Positions 35,978-49,208 of a DNA stretch of 64,000 nt are shown one piece after another. Made by a program: the position numbers and the translations under genes. Position 1 is the stretch's first letter. Each line of letters begins with the position of its first letter. The notes under the pieces were generated by a model that saw only the letters and a program-made list of their open reading frames with translations, did not search any database and was not told where the DNA came from. The stretch comes from Brachypodium distachyon (taxonomy: Eukaryota; Streptophyta; Magnoliopsida; Poales; Poaceae), in NCBI RefSeq assembly GCF_000005505.3, contig NC_016132.3, positions 6,696,001-6,760,000 on the forward strand, in the 5' to 3' direction.

Positions 35978-38900
35978 TCACGCGCTCTTTGCCTGCAAGA
36001 TTTTAGCAAGATAATGAAACGGCGGCATGTAAGATTCATTCACAGAAACACTGGCATCAGCATGGCTCTTGGACCATAGAAAAATATCTACTGTACTATA
36101 AATCCATGTTGGTTTTCTCTATAGCCATGGTTAACATCGACCATCACAATCATATTGTTGGAAACTTGGAATGTTTGCTTGTTGTTACTTCTATGTAACA
36201 AGAAAAATATGAGTCAACCGAAGAAAAATATGTATTATTTTTTAAAAGTAGCTGCCTTTTTTTACTTTTGAGGACCTTAGTTATTGAGGTGCAATATGCA
36301 TCTTGCTTGGGGTGATAACCTAGAACAAAAATTGTGGTTATCTTGCTGGAGTTAATCAAGAAAGTGTTTCAAGTTATTGTAGTAATTCAGCGTCACCAAG
36401 TGCTGTGCAGCCATATTCCAATCAGAAACAACTCGTATTGGTTCCGATTTACATGTATTCAGATTAGAAGACACTGCAACAATTGAGTGCAAAAACTTAC
36501 CCTTTTCTCCTCCTCGATCTTAGCCTTGATGTATGAGTAGATAGCAACACCAGCTATTGCAACGCAAGTACCAATTCCAGTCTGTGTGGTAATTGTGTTG
36601 CCTGCTCAACATTAAATTTAGCAAGTGTTAAGCTAGCCATAAACACATGATGTAAAAATGACAACATAACGAACGGTGTTCACTCATAAACAAATGGGAA
36701 TTTTTCAGTTACCGAAAATGACGATTGAGAAACCAATGACGAAAACCCTTTTCAACACATTGCCAACAGCATGTGTCAGAGGGGCCACCCGCTCCAGAGT
36801 GTTTGTAGCAAGCTGCCACGCCATAATTGCATTAGCCATGTTATAGATCATAACAGATGAAAGGTACATTTCATGCATGCCTTTCTTATAGATCATAACA
36901 GATGAAATGTATATTTTCCATTAAAAATGGAATGCAACAGTTTGGCAACGTTATGATTAACTACTTCTAAATGTTTATCTCTACACTGTACGAGAAAGAG
37001 ATGCCGGTACATCGTTATTGAAGTGCCATTACAGTGCATGGCATGGAAGCGGTTACCTGGTTATAGAGATGGTAGAACAGTCCCACCAGAAAAAGGTCTG
37101 AAACAAATTTTGTCAGGCCTACTTTTGCAATGGCGTCATTTAATCCATACTGCATGAGTTGGGGTCCTTCAATCTGCAAGGTTGGTCATGAAAAGGAAAC
37201 GTCAATGTTAAGCCGGATTATAACGCAAGATTTTATTTTACTTGGGCTAAATTTATTACTTACAATAAGCGCAGGTGGTATGCAGACAAGGAGAGCAATT
37301 ATTGAGATGTAAGCATACACGTTGGTGCTATCCATGTCAGTCTGCAACAACAAGAATGATTAGTGAAAAGAGAAAGATGAAAACAGGAACTGAAGCACCA
37401 AAAATGATCAAATAAGAAGCAAATGACAGGAAGAGTAAAGAGTTGAGAAGGAAATAGGCACAAACCATGGCTTTCTTGGAATAAATGCTCCGGTAAGTGA
37501 ACGAGATGTTAGAGATCATGGCATTGATGAAACCCTTCCAGTTAAATGAAAGTTCAGTGAGGGATGCCATAGAAACACCTGGTAATTTTCAAGTGGTTAA
37601 ATAGGTTGAAGAGGAAAAAGGCATGGAGTCCATGGTCCTAGTGAGAGTGTGAGATCAAAGAAGCTACAAGTACGAAGTAGCACGTGTCAAATGTGAAATA
37701 GGTACTGTGCTATTAGAAAACCCGCCCTCATCTGATTGAGATATTCTTGGTTTATTAATCATTGTATCCCACATATTCCTTTTGTTGCTAATACTACTTT
37801 TAGCAAGGGCTGCATCCCAGGTTTACCAGCAAACAGGTAAATAAGGCTTAATTCAGAAATTACCAAGCACGACAGGGGCAAGAGACAACCACAGAGACAA
37901 GGGAACTGTCTGTCCAAGGACAAACTGGGTAGCAGCTGCATTGAAGAAGGGCTCCAAAGCTGCATCGCAATTATACAAAGAAAAGAATCAGGATACAGAA
38001 CAGAAAAGGGATGAGGAAAGTCTACAATAAAATTTGCATATGAAAGAGGCACCTTTGATAGTATGGGCAAATGAGACTGCAACAGTAGCAAAGGACACGT
38101 TGCTTGTGACATGACCAAGAGCATGGCACAACGCCACTGGAAAGAGCAGCTTCAGAAGCGTTGAATTGATAGGCTACAAAAGACAGTGGTATTATGTGTT
38201 AATTTATTGCTAATTTCGAGATAAGAAAGATGACCTTGAATAAGAAGCAGCTGATGATTTATGATATACTATTCTAATATAATGTTAAGACAAGGCATAC
38301 TGTTCATATCATCGTACGTACGCGCAAACTTTCCTAACACACGAAAAGATGGAGGGTGTGTATCAAGTTTAGTTTAAAATTGTGTACCATGCAAAGAAAC
38401 AGCAGATTTGCTTTACGTTTTGAGTAAGGATCTCTGTATCATTTACTGAAAAACTGCAGGTAGCCATACTTCATTATTCCCTTCAGAAACCAGAAAATGT
38501 GAGATTTCCTACCTTTTATCTAGATGTTTGAACATGGCAATGACAGATGATCCATGAGTGGCAATATTATAAACAAACTTATGGCAAGCCTATCAGTCGA
38601 ACAATGTTTATAAACTTTTACATAACCTTTGTTCTTTAAGTCAGTTTTATATGAATGGAGGACCATTCTGATCCATGTGTCATGTGTGAGTTCTCAAAAG
38701 AAAACACAAAACTATGGTAGGTTGTACAAATTACCGCACGCTTTGGGAGACCAACAGCCCAGCTGATGAGGCAGTACACAACACCCACGAGTAGATGGAT
38801 CACCGACACAAAGCTGCAATCAGCAGTACAATTTTTCCATGTAAGTTGGAATCCAAGCAAGAAAATTGAAAGCGAGATTGGTCAGCTCACTGATTTCACT

Positions 38901-39802
38901 GTCTCAAAAGCAAAACCAAGCGTTTAACACACTTACTATGGGTAGGGGAAGTAGTTGTAGATCTTCTTGTTGAGGATGTTGAATATCACGTTGAGGAAGT
39001 ACCTGCAGAATCACTTGCACCAAATTGCAGCATTTAGCCGAAGCAATCACTTCAATATAACTTCACCAGGACATGCCAGCCAAGAAGAGGCCCCGTTAAC
39101 TGAGCGGGCAGCGAAAGCTTACCACATGAAGAAGAAGAAGCCGGTCGTGATGGCGGGGTACTTCTCCAGTAACCCCGGCGACTTCGCCTCCCTATTACAA
39201 TCACAACCAGAGAGGAAAATTAAGGAAGGCACGCGACAGGTTCTGAATTATTGCAACTTTGCAAGCATAGCACGCAGCAGTTCCTGACCGGTATCACTAA
39301 AGAATTGTGTACAGATTTCGTTGCTGTGAGCCCCACTGATCAGCGATCGGCGTGGCTGCAAGTGGGACCAGAAAATTTCAAGTGCGTCAAGCAAACTAGT
39401 GGCGCTACAAGTGCAGCAGCGCAGATGCGGCGCGTGGGAGCGGGGGAACCTACTAAACAAAACGGCCGGACAGAGCTTCTAGAAGCTTCCAGGGTCGGGG
39501 TGTGGCTAAATCAGTACTCACCCGGCAGGCTCAGCAGAGGCAGCGGGCGGGCGGAGCGGCAACCTCTTGGAGGCCCGGGAAGGGATCAGGCCAGCGGGGA
39601 GGAGGAGGCCCGGGCGGAGCTGCCGGCCCCAGACGAGCTGGCCGCCGTCGTGGACTGCGGCGGCGGCGGAGCACCTGGCGCCAGCGCCGGCAGAGGCAGG
39701 CAGGGGCGACGCGACCGCATGGCCCCGGCGGAGGCGGAGCAGGCCGGCGACTCCGGCGGCAGCGCCGCCGCCGGCGGAGATCGTCCCGAGCGGCGCCGGC
39801 AT
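35978..39802 (-). CDS. TPT: Chloroplast triose-phosphate/phosphate translocator
   Basis: Inner-envelope antiporter exporting triose phosphate and 3-PGA for Pi. Twelve exons, all GT-AG: 39802-39522, 39191-39123, 39002-38937, 38813-38735, 38173-38053, 37959-37864, 37578-37466, 37341-37264, 37173-37057, 36812-36713, 36601-36501, 35992-35978; total 411 aa. Exon 1 is a Ser/Ala/Arg-rich transit peptide ([13 protein letters not shown]...). The mature part shows [101 protein letters not shown] and [14 protein letters not shown] with the substrate-binding Lys-Arg pair, ending [14 protein letters not shown]. These mark TPT rather than the PPT or GPT subfamilies. Odd: the usual FGNK(I) is FGNT(I). The last exon codes only four residues; its donor and acceptor fit well. 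Confidence 0.95.
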
Positions 39803-40600
39803 TGCTCGCTGCTGCAGCTTGACAAAGCGGACTAGCGGAGACGAGGAGGGGGGGAGGAGACGCGGCTGGTGGGTGGTTTTGGATTTTGGATAAGTTTATG
39901 GGAGGAGGGGAGGGATTTGGGTGGCGGAGACGCGCGCAGGGGGGGAGGAGGAATGGATAGGCCGGGCTGGGGATTGGAGGCGTCGAAGAGAGAGGACGAT
40001 GTCGGCCTGTCGGGTCGGGCGGACGTCGCCGTCCTCGGCCCGCTGCGATGCGATGCGAGGAGAAACCCTTTGGACTCGAATGGAAATAACTCAAATATGG
40101 GCGGTATTTTCAGGGAGGAGCCCGTGCAGATGCTTGGAAAGTAGTGGCCGGCGTCGACAGAAGATCCAAAAGCAAACAAGAGCCTTTCAATTCCAGGTGG
40201 GAAAAACTGAAAATGGAACGGTTAATTTCTGCGTCCTAATCTACTGCTCGCTTGAAAGCTATAGAACTTCTTTTCTTGTTGGAAACGAACTGTCAGTTAG
40301 GAGCCTCTCGCGCTACAGTTCAAAGAGCATCACAATGGTGTCTGGCAGAGTAGCAGGACAGGATGCTCGTCGTTGACCTCATGGGTAGATGAAAATAGGT
40401 ACAATTTGGTAAGGAACGTTATGTTCCGTCCATTTTAGTTTACTAATCACATTTAAGTGAAGAACATTTTATGGCCAGTTTTTCGTTCCAAGAGTGATTA
40501 TATTAATGTGTATATGAGTCTACTTGTCAAAGAAACAAAACCGGAGGAAGTGATCAGGGGATGCTTAGGTTCCATCTTATTTGAAAAGGTTGATCTCTGC

Positions 40601-40716
40601 TACTCCTCCGATCCTAATTAATTGTCGAAATATTACATGTATCTACACATTTTTTAGATATAAATACATCCATATTTGAGTAAATTTGAGACAGTTAATA
40701 TGAATCGGAAGGAGTA
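40601..40716. mobile_element. Stowaway-like MITE
   Basis: TA-flanked ends CTCCTCCGATCCTAATTAAT and TTAATATGAATCGGAAGGAG, about 116 bp. Same subfamily as the DnaJ intron MITE. Confidence 0.75.
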
Positions 40717-40974
40717 TCTGATTTGCCGCCAGGTAGTGGTACTACATATGCTCAACCCAATTCAAGCAACAAGCATACATGTAAATGAAATTTTGAAGAA
40801 AGCTTACCACGTTTGCCGTGTGGCAACAAGCATACTTTTAAATCGAGTACAGTACTACGGATTAATAAGGTTGTTGGTACTCCCGCATTTGGTGTGAGCG
40901 GCAAAGGCGATGCTCCTATCTTGACTAGCAATTTTCTCTGTGGCTCCTCTTGCGTCCATGAAGGGTTTTTTTTT

Positions 40975-41066
40975 AGCACTAGATGGTATGAAAAAATGGA
41001 AGAGAGACTTGGGCTATCTTAGCACTAGATGGTATGAAAAACTGGAAGAGAGACTTGGGCTATCTT
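40975..41066 (+). repeat. 46-bp tandem duplication
   Basis: Two adjacent 46-bp units (40975-41020 and 41021-41066) starting AGCACTAGATGGTATG, differing at a single base. Confidence 0.9.
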
Positions 41067-44000
41067 CGGCACTGCTTACAGCCCAGCAACCGGAACAACT
41101 CATGGCCCATTGCGAGGAAAAATCGTTACTCCACAGGCGGGCCACACAGTTTGCATGACGCACCCCGACCGGGCTCCTAGTGGCAGCCCATTCTTGGTAT
41201 TGCAACTCCTTGCGAAAGAAACAAGGATTCACCCACCGTGTAGTCTCCATGCTTGTTTAATTTGGGCCGTCCAAATATACGGGCACATTTTTTTTCCGTA
41301 GCCTTCGTTCTTCTTCCACGATGATTTATTTTGATGGACCAGATTCAAGGCCTCTCTCTGCATCCGTTGTTTCATGCGGGAACGCGCGCATGCTGAATGA
41401 TGAACACTGGTGTGGTGAGCAGCGACCCCTTCGTACGATCTCGACATGGCTGGATCTCGTCAACAGCATGGGCCTGAAAGAATACATTCTACGTACGTGA
41501 CCATCTATCGAGTCTGACAATGAGCGCACTGGTCTAACCAGCAGACCGACCAGATCAAGGGGCCACGAGCGCTTGTAGTTAGTCAAGGCCGCTCAGATGA
41601 GGAAGAATTGTTTGCACAAAACCTTTTGTTCCGGCCGCCTAACTCTTGGATTGTGACGTAGTAAGTGAAATGCACACTACTAGTACCATAGTATGGTGGG
41701 TGTGCTTTTGTCCTCAGTTGTCTAAAGTTGCCACAATTCCATAATGACGATGCATGATCATTGAGCTGACTATGTTTAGCGCACCTTTCCTTTCGAAGCT
41801 CCGTTTAGGCGTTTAGATCAACGATCAAATGATTGATCCAGTTAGAAGCATCACGTCAAAACCATAATTGTGCTCTCTCTCAAGTCTCAACAACAACAAC
41901 AAAAGAAAACAATGCTAGTGCAGTTGTGTACGCCTCGAGGCAATGCCTGAAATGCAAAAAATTCACCGCAATCAGTTCAGTTTCTGTGTCTCAGACGAGA
42001 TTATGGCACGTACTTTTGCAACGGGAGATGGTGATGGACGATGCGTGCGGAGTTGGCCGCTCTCTTCCTTTGTTTCTCGCTCTGCCCCAAGGTGCGTGCT
42101 CAACGACCGTCCGTCGCTGTTTCTACAAACGCATTTTTGGAGTCTTTGCCCCCAAGGAAACTTCCAAAGCGAGGCCACTACTCTACAAACGCAGAGCAAG
42201 ACCGGGGTGGCATGCTTGATACAGAAGTAACAGAACTCACCAATCTACCCTAACACGATCTCCAAGTTGCTCGATCTATATTCTGTCTGCAAAGAACTTG
42301 TCACTTTGGAAGACTCCGAAGCATACAAAGCGAGTTTAGCACGTTCTGGTGAATCTAATGATTCCGCAGGCGAAATTTTTCGTCGCCATCAGAAGTACTC
42401 GCAGTGGGATTTTTTCGGCCGCGCGTCGTGAAATGCAGGCTTTTGCGCGCTTGCAAACGCACGTCGTCCTGCTCGATGGACAAACGCGCTACCACTAATT
42501 AACCGCGCCAATTAAAAATCCCCGAGGACGACTGTCGCCCGGTCGGTGTTGTGCCGGGCGGCAGAAGAAGCCCCTGCGAGGTGCTCCCCGCGCGCGCAGC
42601 CGTGTTTGACCGCATCGCCCCGGCGTTTTCACACGTGCACGCGCGGCGCGGGATGACATTCCGTTCCGTCAAGCCACCACGGAATCTTGGATGGGAACAT
42701 CAGTCCAGTGTCGATGTGTGATCGAGCCCCTGTTACATTCATCGTCAGACTAGGCGTGGTGCCGAAACCGAATGCCGCGGCGTCTGCGTCCGATGACTCC
42801 GATCGCGACGGCCACCACGGCAATGCGCACGGAGAACCGATCCATGGCAACATTGACGCCCAAGAACCGACCACGACCCGGTTTTCCTCTCCCCGTTCAA
42901 GACGGCACTTGGCTGTTTCGTCTTTGATTCGGAGTCAAGAAATGGTCTTAAGCTTGGAGTGCTAGCATCTAGTTGGGTCCCTAATTATTCTCTCGACCAC
43001 TTGTCCTAAAGAAATAACTTGGCCTCCCAGACCGAACCGCTCAACTCCCCACCCAGCTCGATCGTCGAGCACGATCTAGTAGACGAGCAATTAGAATATT
43101 CCATGCACTTCAAATGTGGAGCACGCGTGATTAGGACCTACAGCACACTTGCTCATGTCAAATGGGCTTCTTCTGTTCTGCTCGAGCTTACACATTGCTA
43201 GTAATGTATTCCCTGCAGTTTGCAAGTTTCACCTAATCCGTTGCCTTCCCGCAGTAAGATTTATTTTAAAGGTCAAGTGTCGGTCCATGCGAACGGTGCA
43301 ATATCAAACTCTTGCATGCAACATGATATTTTTATGTAAGCAACATAGTTGCGACATTTTCGCCGCAATCACCTCAAAACACATTCCAAAGCCTTACAAC
43401 ATTCCAAACACGCATATGAAACAAAAGATTCAGCGAATGCAACAAATCACTATTACATTGTAAAAAAAATGTTGAAAAGAGGTCGCCACACATGCAACAT
43501 GAAAAACGAACACACATAGCATCGAAAAACAAGTCATGCAACAATAAGAAACATGCTTTGCAGCATGAAAACCACCCTTATAGTAGAGTCTAGAGCCATT
43601 GCAACATGATGCCCGCATGTAGTAGCAAACAACACATAGTTTGGTAGCATGTCGAAACAAGGAATGTAGTATAAGAAGAAGAAGAAATCTAAATTAACTA
43701 ACCTCCGTCACCAATGGCAGAGGTGTCAACCATCACCGATTTGGACTTGCCGGTGGCAAATCCAGCTCGTTGGAGTTCCCCGGATCCATTTCTCTCTGTC
43801 CCAATGCCTTCTGCAGCTCGGTGACAAAGATCTCGCGTCGAGGAAAGCGACTGTGGGAGACTAAGGTGATCCGAACAGGGGGAGGCACTTGGAAGAGAGG
43901 AGGGAGCTGGCGTTGCAATGGTGAAGAGTTTGGAAGAGAACGTGCTGGAGAAAGACTGTTGAGAAATAGCAATGCATACTTGAGAATATTCTGGAACACT

Positions 44001-44255
44001 CTGGATAATTGGAGAGTGTTGGGAATTAGTTATGCATATCTGAGAAGATTCTAGAATAGTTTGGATTATTAGAGAAGATATTTACAAGGAGTCATCTAGT
44101 GTCATGAGAAAGGACATTAATATTCTAAAAGGCTTGGGAGGTTACTTGAAGAGTGTTGCAATTTACCATGTAAGGACCTAGTTAGGATAAGTTTCAAGAA
44201 TAAGTGAGAATTCTCTAGAACTATGATACATGTAGAATATTCTAGAGAATTGTAG

Positions 44256-44500
44256 GAGGAAATTGCATCGGAGATCCATTAACTTGGCAGCCATGTTCAC
44301 TTTGATCCACAATCTTGCGGATTAGAAAAACGGCACCTTAAACTTGGCACGCGGGGTTAGATTAGTCCAAATTGACGATTTCGGGGTTAACTATGCCACG
44401 CTGGCGTCCGATGTGGCTACGCAGGGTCCTTTTCACAAAGTTTCGTGTTATGGAATCTTGCAATAACCCCCCCTAGAAAGAATCGGCTTCAGACTCCGGT
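44256..44500 (+). repeat. Left terminal inverted repeat of the MULE
   Basis: About 245 bp, near-identical to the reverse complement of 49623-49866. Similarity stops after AGACTCCGGT. Confidence 0.9.
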
Positions 44501-44685
44501 CCAACACAAACGTGCTATGTAATATATTCAGGAACCCCCCTCCTTCCTATCCAGTTACACGATCGGGCCCTTGTCCTCCTCTGTAACTTCGCCTGAAGGG
44601 AACGAAGCGACGCAAAGGGCGGGAGGCAGGGCGGCGATCGTCGACAGCCATCGACGGCACAGGCAACGACACGCACTCGTCGGAG

Positions 44686-47600
44686 ATGGAACCGCGTAGA
44701 CGACAACCAGGGCGTGAGCCGCCGGATTTAGGTTAGTTATGATCTTCTCATTGATTCTGGTTTTTGGTAGTTTTTGGGGTGTGGATGATCAGACAGTTGT
44801 AGATTATATGGACGATTAGGGTCATGTATCGGCGGAATTTGTTACTCTTTGTCTGCAATGTGTTTGCTTTTTAGTCCTGGACTTGATGAACAGATGATGG
44901 GATTTAGGGTTTTTGTGTTTCTGAAATTACTCAGAGATTAAGCGCATGACTTGTTGTAGTAATTATTTAAACCTCACATGTTGATTAATATGTTCATTAC
45001 AAACTGAAAGCATGTTTATGCATAGAGAATTGCCATTAATGTAGTGAAATTTCTTTCTAAAAATGTGAATGCAGGTTCATATGGTGACTATTTTACTGTT
45101 GAAATACACCATGCTGGCTTCTTCTGTGGTGTTGGAAAGAATAGGACATATTTGGATGCTAAGGTTGATTGGTTTGACTATTGTGATCCAGACACATGGT
45201 CTTTGCTTTGGTTTGAAGACTTTTTAGGGCAATTGGGGTATGCTGCGGAGGTGAAGAAGAGGAGCATGAGATGCTACTGGTGTGAGCCAGGGAAGGTTGT
45301 CTGTAATGGTTTAAGGCAAATGACAATTGATGCAGATATGGTTGATATGACTAATGCTAGTGGAAGAAACAAGAACATTCTCATTTATGTAGACCATGTC
45401 AATTTGTTAGAGAAATAGAATGTGGATGGTGTACTCGTTGATGGTTTCAAGGAGCTGCCACAAGTCATCAGCCCACAGAAAGCAAGCAAGCAGCAAGTGG
45501 TTGTAGATGAAGTTGGCAGACAAGCAGCACCAAGGAAGAAGATAGTGAAGCTTGATGTTGAAGGCTCTAGTAGATGTGATCCTGCAACAGAAGATGAATC
45601 AGAGGAAGAGGGAGAGGACATGACGTTTGATAGTGATTCTGAATTGGATTCAGATTTTACTAACAGTGACTTTGAGCCACATAAAGGAGATGATGACCTA
45701 TTTGCTAACAATGTGGACAAAGATGTGGAGGATAACATGTGTTCTGCTAAACAAATTGGGAAGGGCAAGAAGTTGACTTGTAAGGGCAAGAAGAAGGTGA
45801 TAGATAAGGGGAAGGGGAAAGAGTGTGAAGGAAAGAAGAAGTATGAGATTGATGATGTGCCATATGAGGATGAGATAGACATGAAAGATGCAGACTCAGA
45901 AGCAGATAGAGGTGCACAATGGGTTTCAGATTCAGAATCAAATGCAGATGCAGAAGAAGATGAAGATGAAGATCCAGAAGAAAGGAGGAAAGTGAAGTTC
46001 AATTCATTTAATCCAGAAGTTGATATGAGAGCACTAAAGTTTAGGGTTGGAATGACTTTCTCAGATGTAAAAGAGTTGAGGCAAGCACTCACATCTTATA
46101 GCATTAAAATCAGAGTTCTAACCAAGAAGATAAGGAATGATAAGAATAGGCTTGAGGCAATTTGTGCACCAGGTTGTCCTTGGTATTTGTATGCATCATA
46201 TGATATCAGGAGCTGCAGCTTTATTGTGAAGAGATATGACAGAGTGCACACATGTCAAAGGCAATGGGTGATCAAAGCTCTGACAGCCCCTTTTCTGGCC
46301 AAGTTCTTTTTGGAGCAATTTAGGGATGATGAAAATATGACATTGAAGACATTTGCAAGGAAGGTGCAAAGAAAGTTCAATTTGAGAGCAAGCAGGACAA
46401 AATTGGGCAGGGCAAGAAAGAAGGCACTTGCCATGATTTATGGTGATGAGATGGAGCAGTTCAACCTCCTATGGGATTATGGACAGGAACTTAGACACTC
46501 AAACCCTGGCAGTAGTTTCTATCTGAGTTTACAGGAGATAGCTATCCCTCCTGCCCCTGCAATAGAGCACTTATCTACTTTGTATTTTTCTTTAGATGCT
46601 TGTAAGAGGGGATTTCTCAAAGGGTGTAGGCATGTGATTTGTTTGGATGGTTGCCATCTAAGAACAAAATTTGGTGGTGTAATGTTAACTGCTGTTGGGA
46701 TTGACCCTAATGACTGCATCTTTCCTATTGCTCTTGGGGTGGTTGAGGTTGAGGCAACACCATGTTGGACCTGGTTTTTGGAGTCCTTGAAGAAAGATTT
46801 GGGGATAGATAACACAGGAGCATACACACTCATTAGTGATAAGCAAAATGTACTAATTATTAACTTGTCCATTCCAACATTATTTATGAACTGCATGCTT
46901 ATGAATTATCTAATTTGTTGCATTGAACAGGGACTCATTAATGATGTGCAAAAAGTCTGGCCTGATGCTGGACACAGGTTCTGTGTGAGACATTTGTACC
47001 AAAATTTTCAGAAATTGCACAAAGGTGAACTCTTGAAGAAAGATCTTTGGGCATGTGCAAGATCTTCCAATATTCCAGAATGGGAGAAAAACATGCTGCA
47101 GCTTCAGGCAGATAGTCCTGCTGCACATCAATGGGTTGAGCAGCTAGCTCCTAACACATGGGTCAAGGCATTTTTCTCAGAATTCCCAAAGTGTGACATC
47201 CTTCTGAACAATACTTCAGAGGTGTTCAACGGGTATGCAATCTATTGTCCATTGCACATCCTTCTGAACAATACTTAATAACTGCAGCAGTTGCTAAACC
47301 CTTTTATACTTTTCCTGTTGCAGCTATATTTTAGATGCTAGGGAAATGCCAATTCTCAGCATGCTTGAGCAGATTAGATGCCAGCTCATGAGTAGGATTT
47401 GCAGCAAGCAGAAAGAAGCTCTTGAGAAGTGGATTCGAAGCCTGTGCCCAAAGATACAGAAAAGGCTAAACAAAAATGCAAAATATGCTGCCAATTGCTT
47501 TACTCTAGCAGCTGGCAACGGAGTTTACCAAGTCACAAGTGCTGAAAATAAATATGTTGTAGAGCTGGAGTTAAAGAGCTGTGATTGCAGGAGGTGGCAA

Positions 47601-48769
47601 CTGTCAGGCATCCCTTGTAGCCATGCTATTGCTTGCCTCAGGGAAGAGATGATCAATCCAGAGGAAAGAGTTGCTTCCTGTTTTAAGATTGAGAGATACA
47701 TGAAAGCTTATGGATATAATATCCATCCTTTGAGAGATACCCCTCATTGGGATAAGATGAATGGTGTGCCTGTTGCACCACCAATTTACAAGAATAGGGC
47801 AGGTAGAGTTAGGAGAAACAGGAAGAAGACACCAGAAGAAATTGGGAAGAGGAAGCTAAGCAAAACTGGTGTAACAATGCATTGTAGCATATGCCATAGA
47901 GCTGATCACAACAAAAAAGGGCATCACATGTATGTCAACACACCACAAGGTCAACCCATGATGGACATTAGCTCAGAAGATGATGATTATGAGGTAAATC
48001 ATCTACTCGTTATTTCTGTTAATACATAACTATGTTGGTCTCTACAAGGATTTGACCATTTATTTCATTACATGTGCAGTGCAATAGCCATGAAGAGATA
48101 AATCCTAACATAGAACCAACCTATGTTCATGATCCAATGGTAGATATTTTGAGCAGTGAAGTAAGTATTGAAACTGCACATCTTCTATGTTTACAATGTA
48201 ATATTAGAGATTAATTGACTTTTTCTACATGAATGAAGTTGACTGCTAGAGCACAGCAAAATCCAGGAACACTACCAGAAGAGTCAAAATTTGTGGTTGA
48301 AGCAAGAGCAACAATGGGCCCACCAACTGTGAGAACAACTGCAATGACAGGATCAAGGCCAAGAGGAAGAGGGAGGGGAAGAGTAGCAGGAGCTGCCGCA
48401 CCTCCAGGAGAAAGTAATGTGGCTGCAGCTACAACAGCCAGAGGAAGAGGGAGAGGAAGAGCAGCATCAGCTGCAGCTCCAGGAGAAGGCAGTGGAGTAG
48501 CTCCAGGAGAAAGTAGTGGAGCTGCAGCTACAACAGGCAGAGGAAGAAGGAGGGGAAGAGCAGCATCAGCTGCAGCTCCAGGAGGCAGAACAGGAGGGAG
48601 ACCAAGAGGGAGTGGCAGGGGTAGGCAGCCTGCTGGTGCTGCTTTGTATCATCTTATGTTTGGAGATGATGGAAGCCAGCTCTTTGATGTTGAAGTGCAG
48701 GCTGATGAGCAAGATGAGATGAGCAACACACAAGATGCTCCTGTCTTCAACAGTACTCAAAATATGTGA
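44686..48769 (+). CDS. MULE transposase (mudrA type), spliced, with one in-frame stop
   Basis: Inferred exons: 44686-44731, 45075-46849, 46931-47232, 47324-47993, 48080-48160, 48239-48769, all GT-AG and phase-consistent. Domains in order: a PB1-like N-terminal domain (YFTVEIHHAGFFCGVGKN, WSLLWFEDFLGQLGY), an acidic/Lys-rich linker, the MuDR DNA-binding region (FRVGMTFSDVKELRQALTSY, CPWYLYAS), the DDE catalytic core (CLDGCHL, then LISDKQ, then NNTSEVFN), a SWIM zinc finger (CDCRRWQLSGIPCSHAIACL), a CCHC-like motif (CSICHRADHNKKGHH) and a C-terminal tail of Arg-Gly repeats. Intron 46850-46930 is 81 nt without stops, so it hides in an open frame; removing it restores SDKQNGLIND. A TAG at 45416-45418 interrupts the frame between the PB1-like domain and the core, so the element may be non-autonomous. 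Confidence 0.85.
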
Positions 48770-49208
48770 TCCATTTATGCAGTAGCTTTGTTGGTCTGAG
48801 AACCATGTCTTACTAAGATGGTGTTATTTTGGTCTTATCACAAACTATGTCTTTTGGGTCTTGTTTAACTGTTCAGTACATTTTCAGTGGGATCTGTGGG
48901 ATGTTATATACTCTAAATTTGCATGATCTGTGGGATGTTATATACTCTGCATTTTCAGTACATTACTATGTCTCAAGGTTGTCAATATGTGTATGCTTGC
49001 ACCATATATACCAGCATCTTTGCACTAAAATTAAAAACTGAAATTTTTCATAATCAGGTTCAGCACGGGATCACAGAACTATTTGGTTCAACTGCATACA
49101 TAGGGCACTAAGCCAGATTAGAACCATTATACATTCTGGTTCAACATCACAGAGAGAGAGAGAGAGAGCTTACAACAGGTTAAGCTATCGCAATTGCCAA
49201 TGCAAAAA

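Larger units (their letters stand above)
39803..43956. other. TPT 5' region and repeat-rich spacer
   Basis: 39803-40100 is the GC-rich TPT 5' UTR and promoter. The rest has no recognised gene. A MITE (40601-40716) and a 46-bp tandem pair (40975-41066) are listed separately. 43270-43680 repeats the phrase GCAACAT/CATGCAACA many times, a pattern I associate with grass DNA-transposon interiors. Confidence 0.45.

Noticed and set aside
39251..39835. 194-codon plus-strand frame over TPT exon 1
   Set aside because: Antisense to the transit-peptide exon; Gly/Ala/Arg-rich from GC content only.
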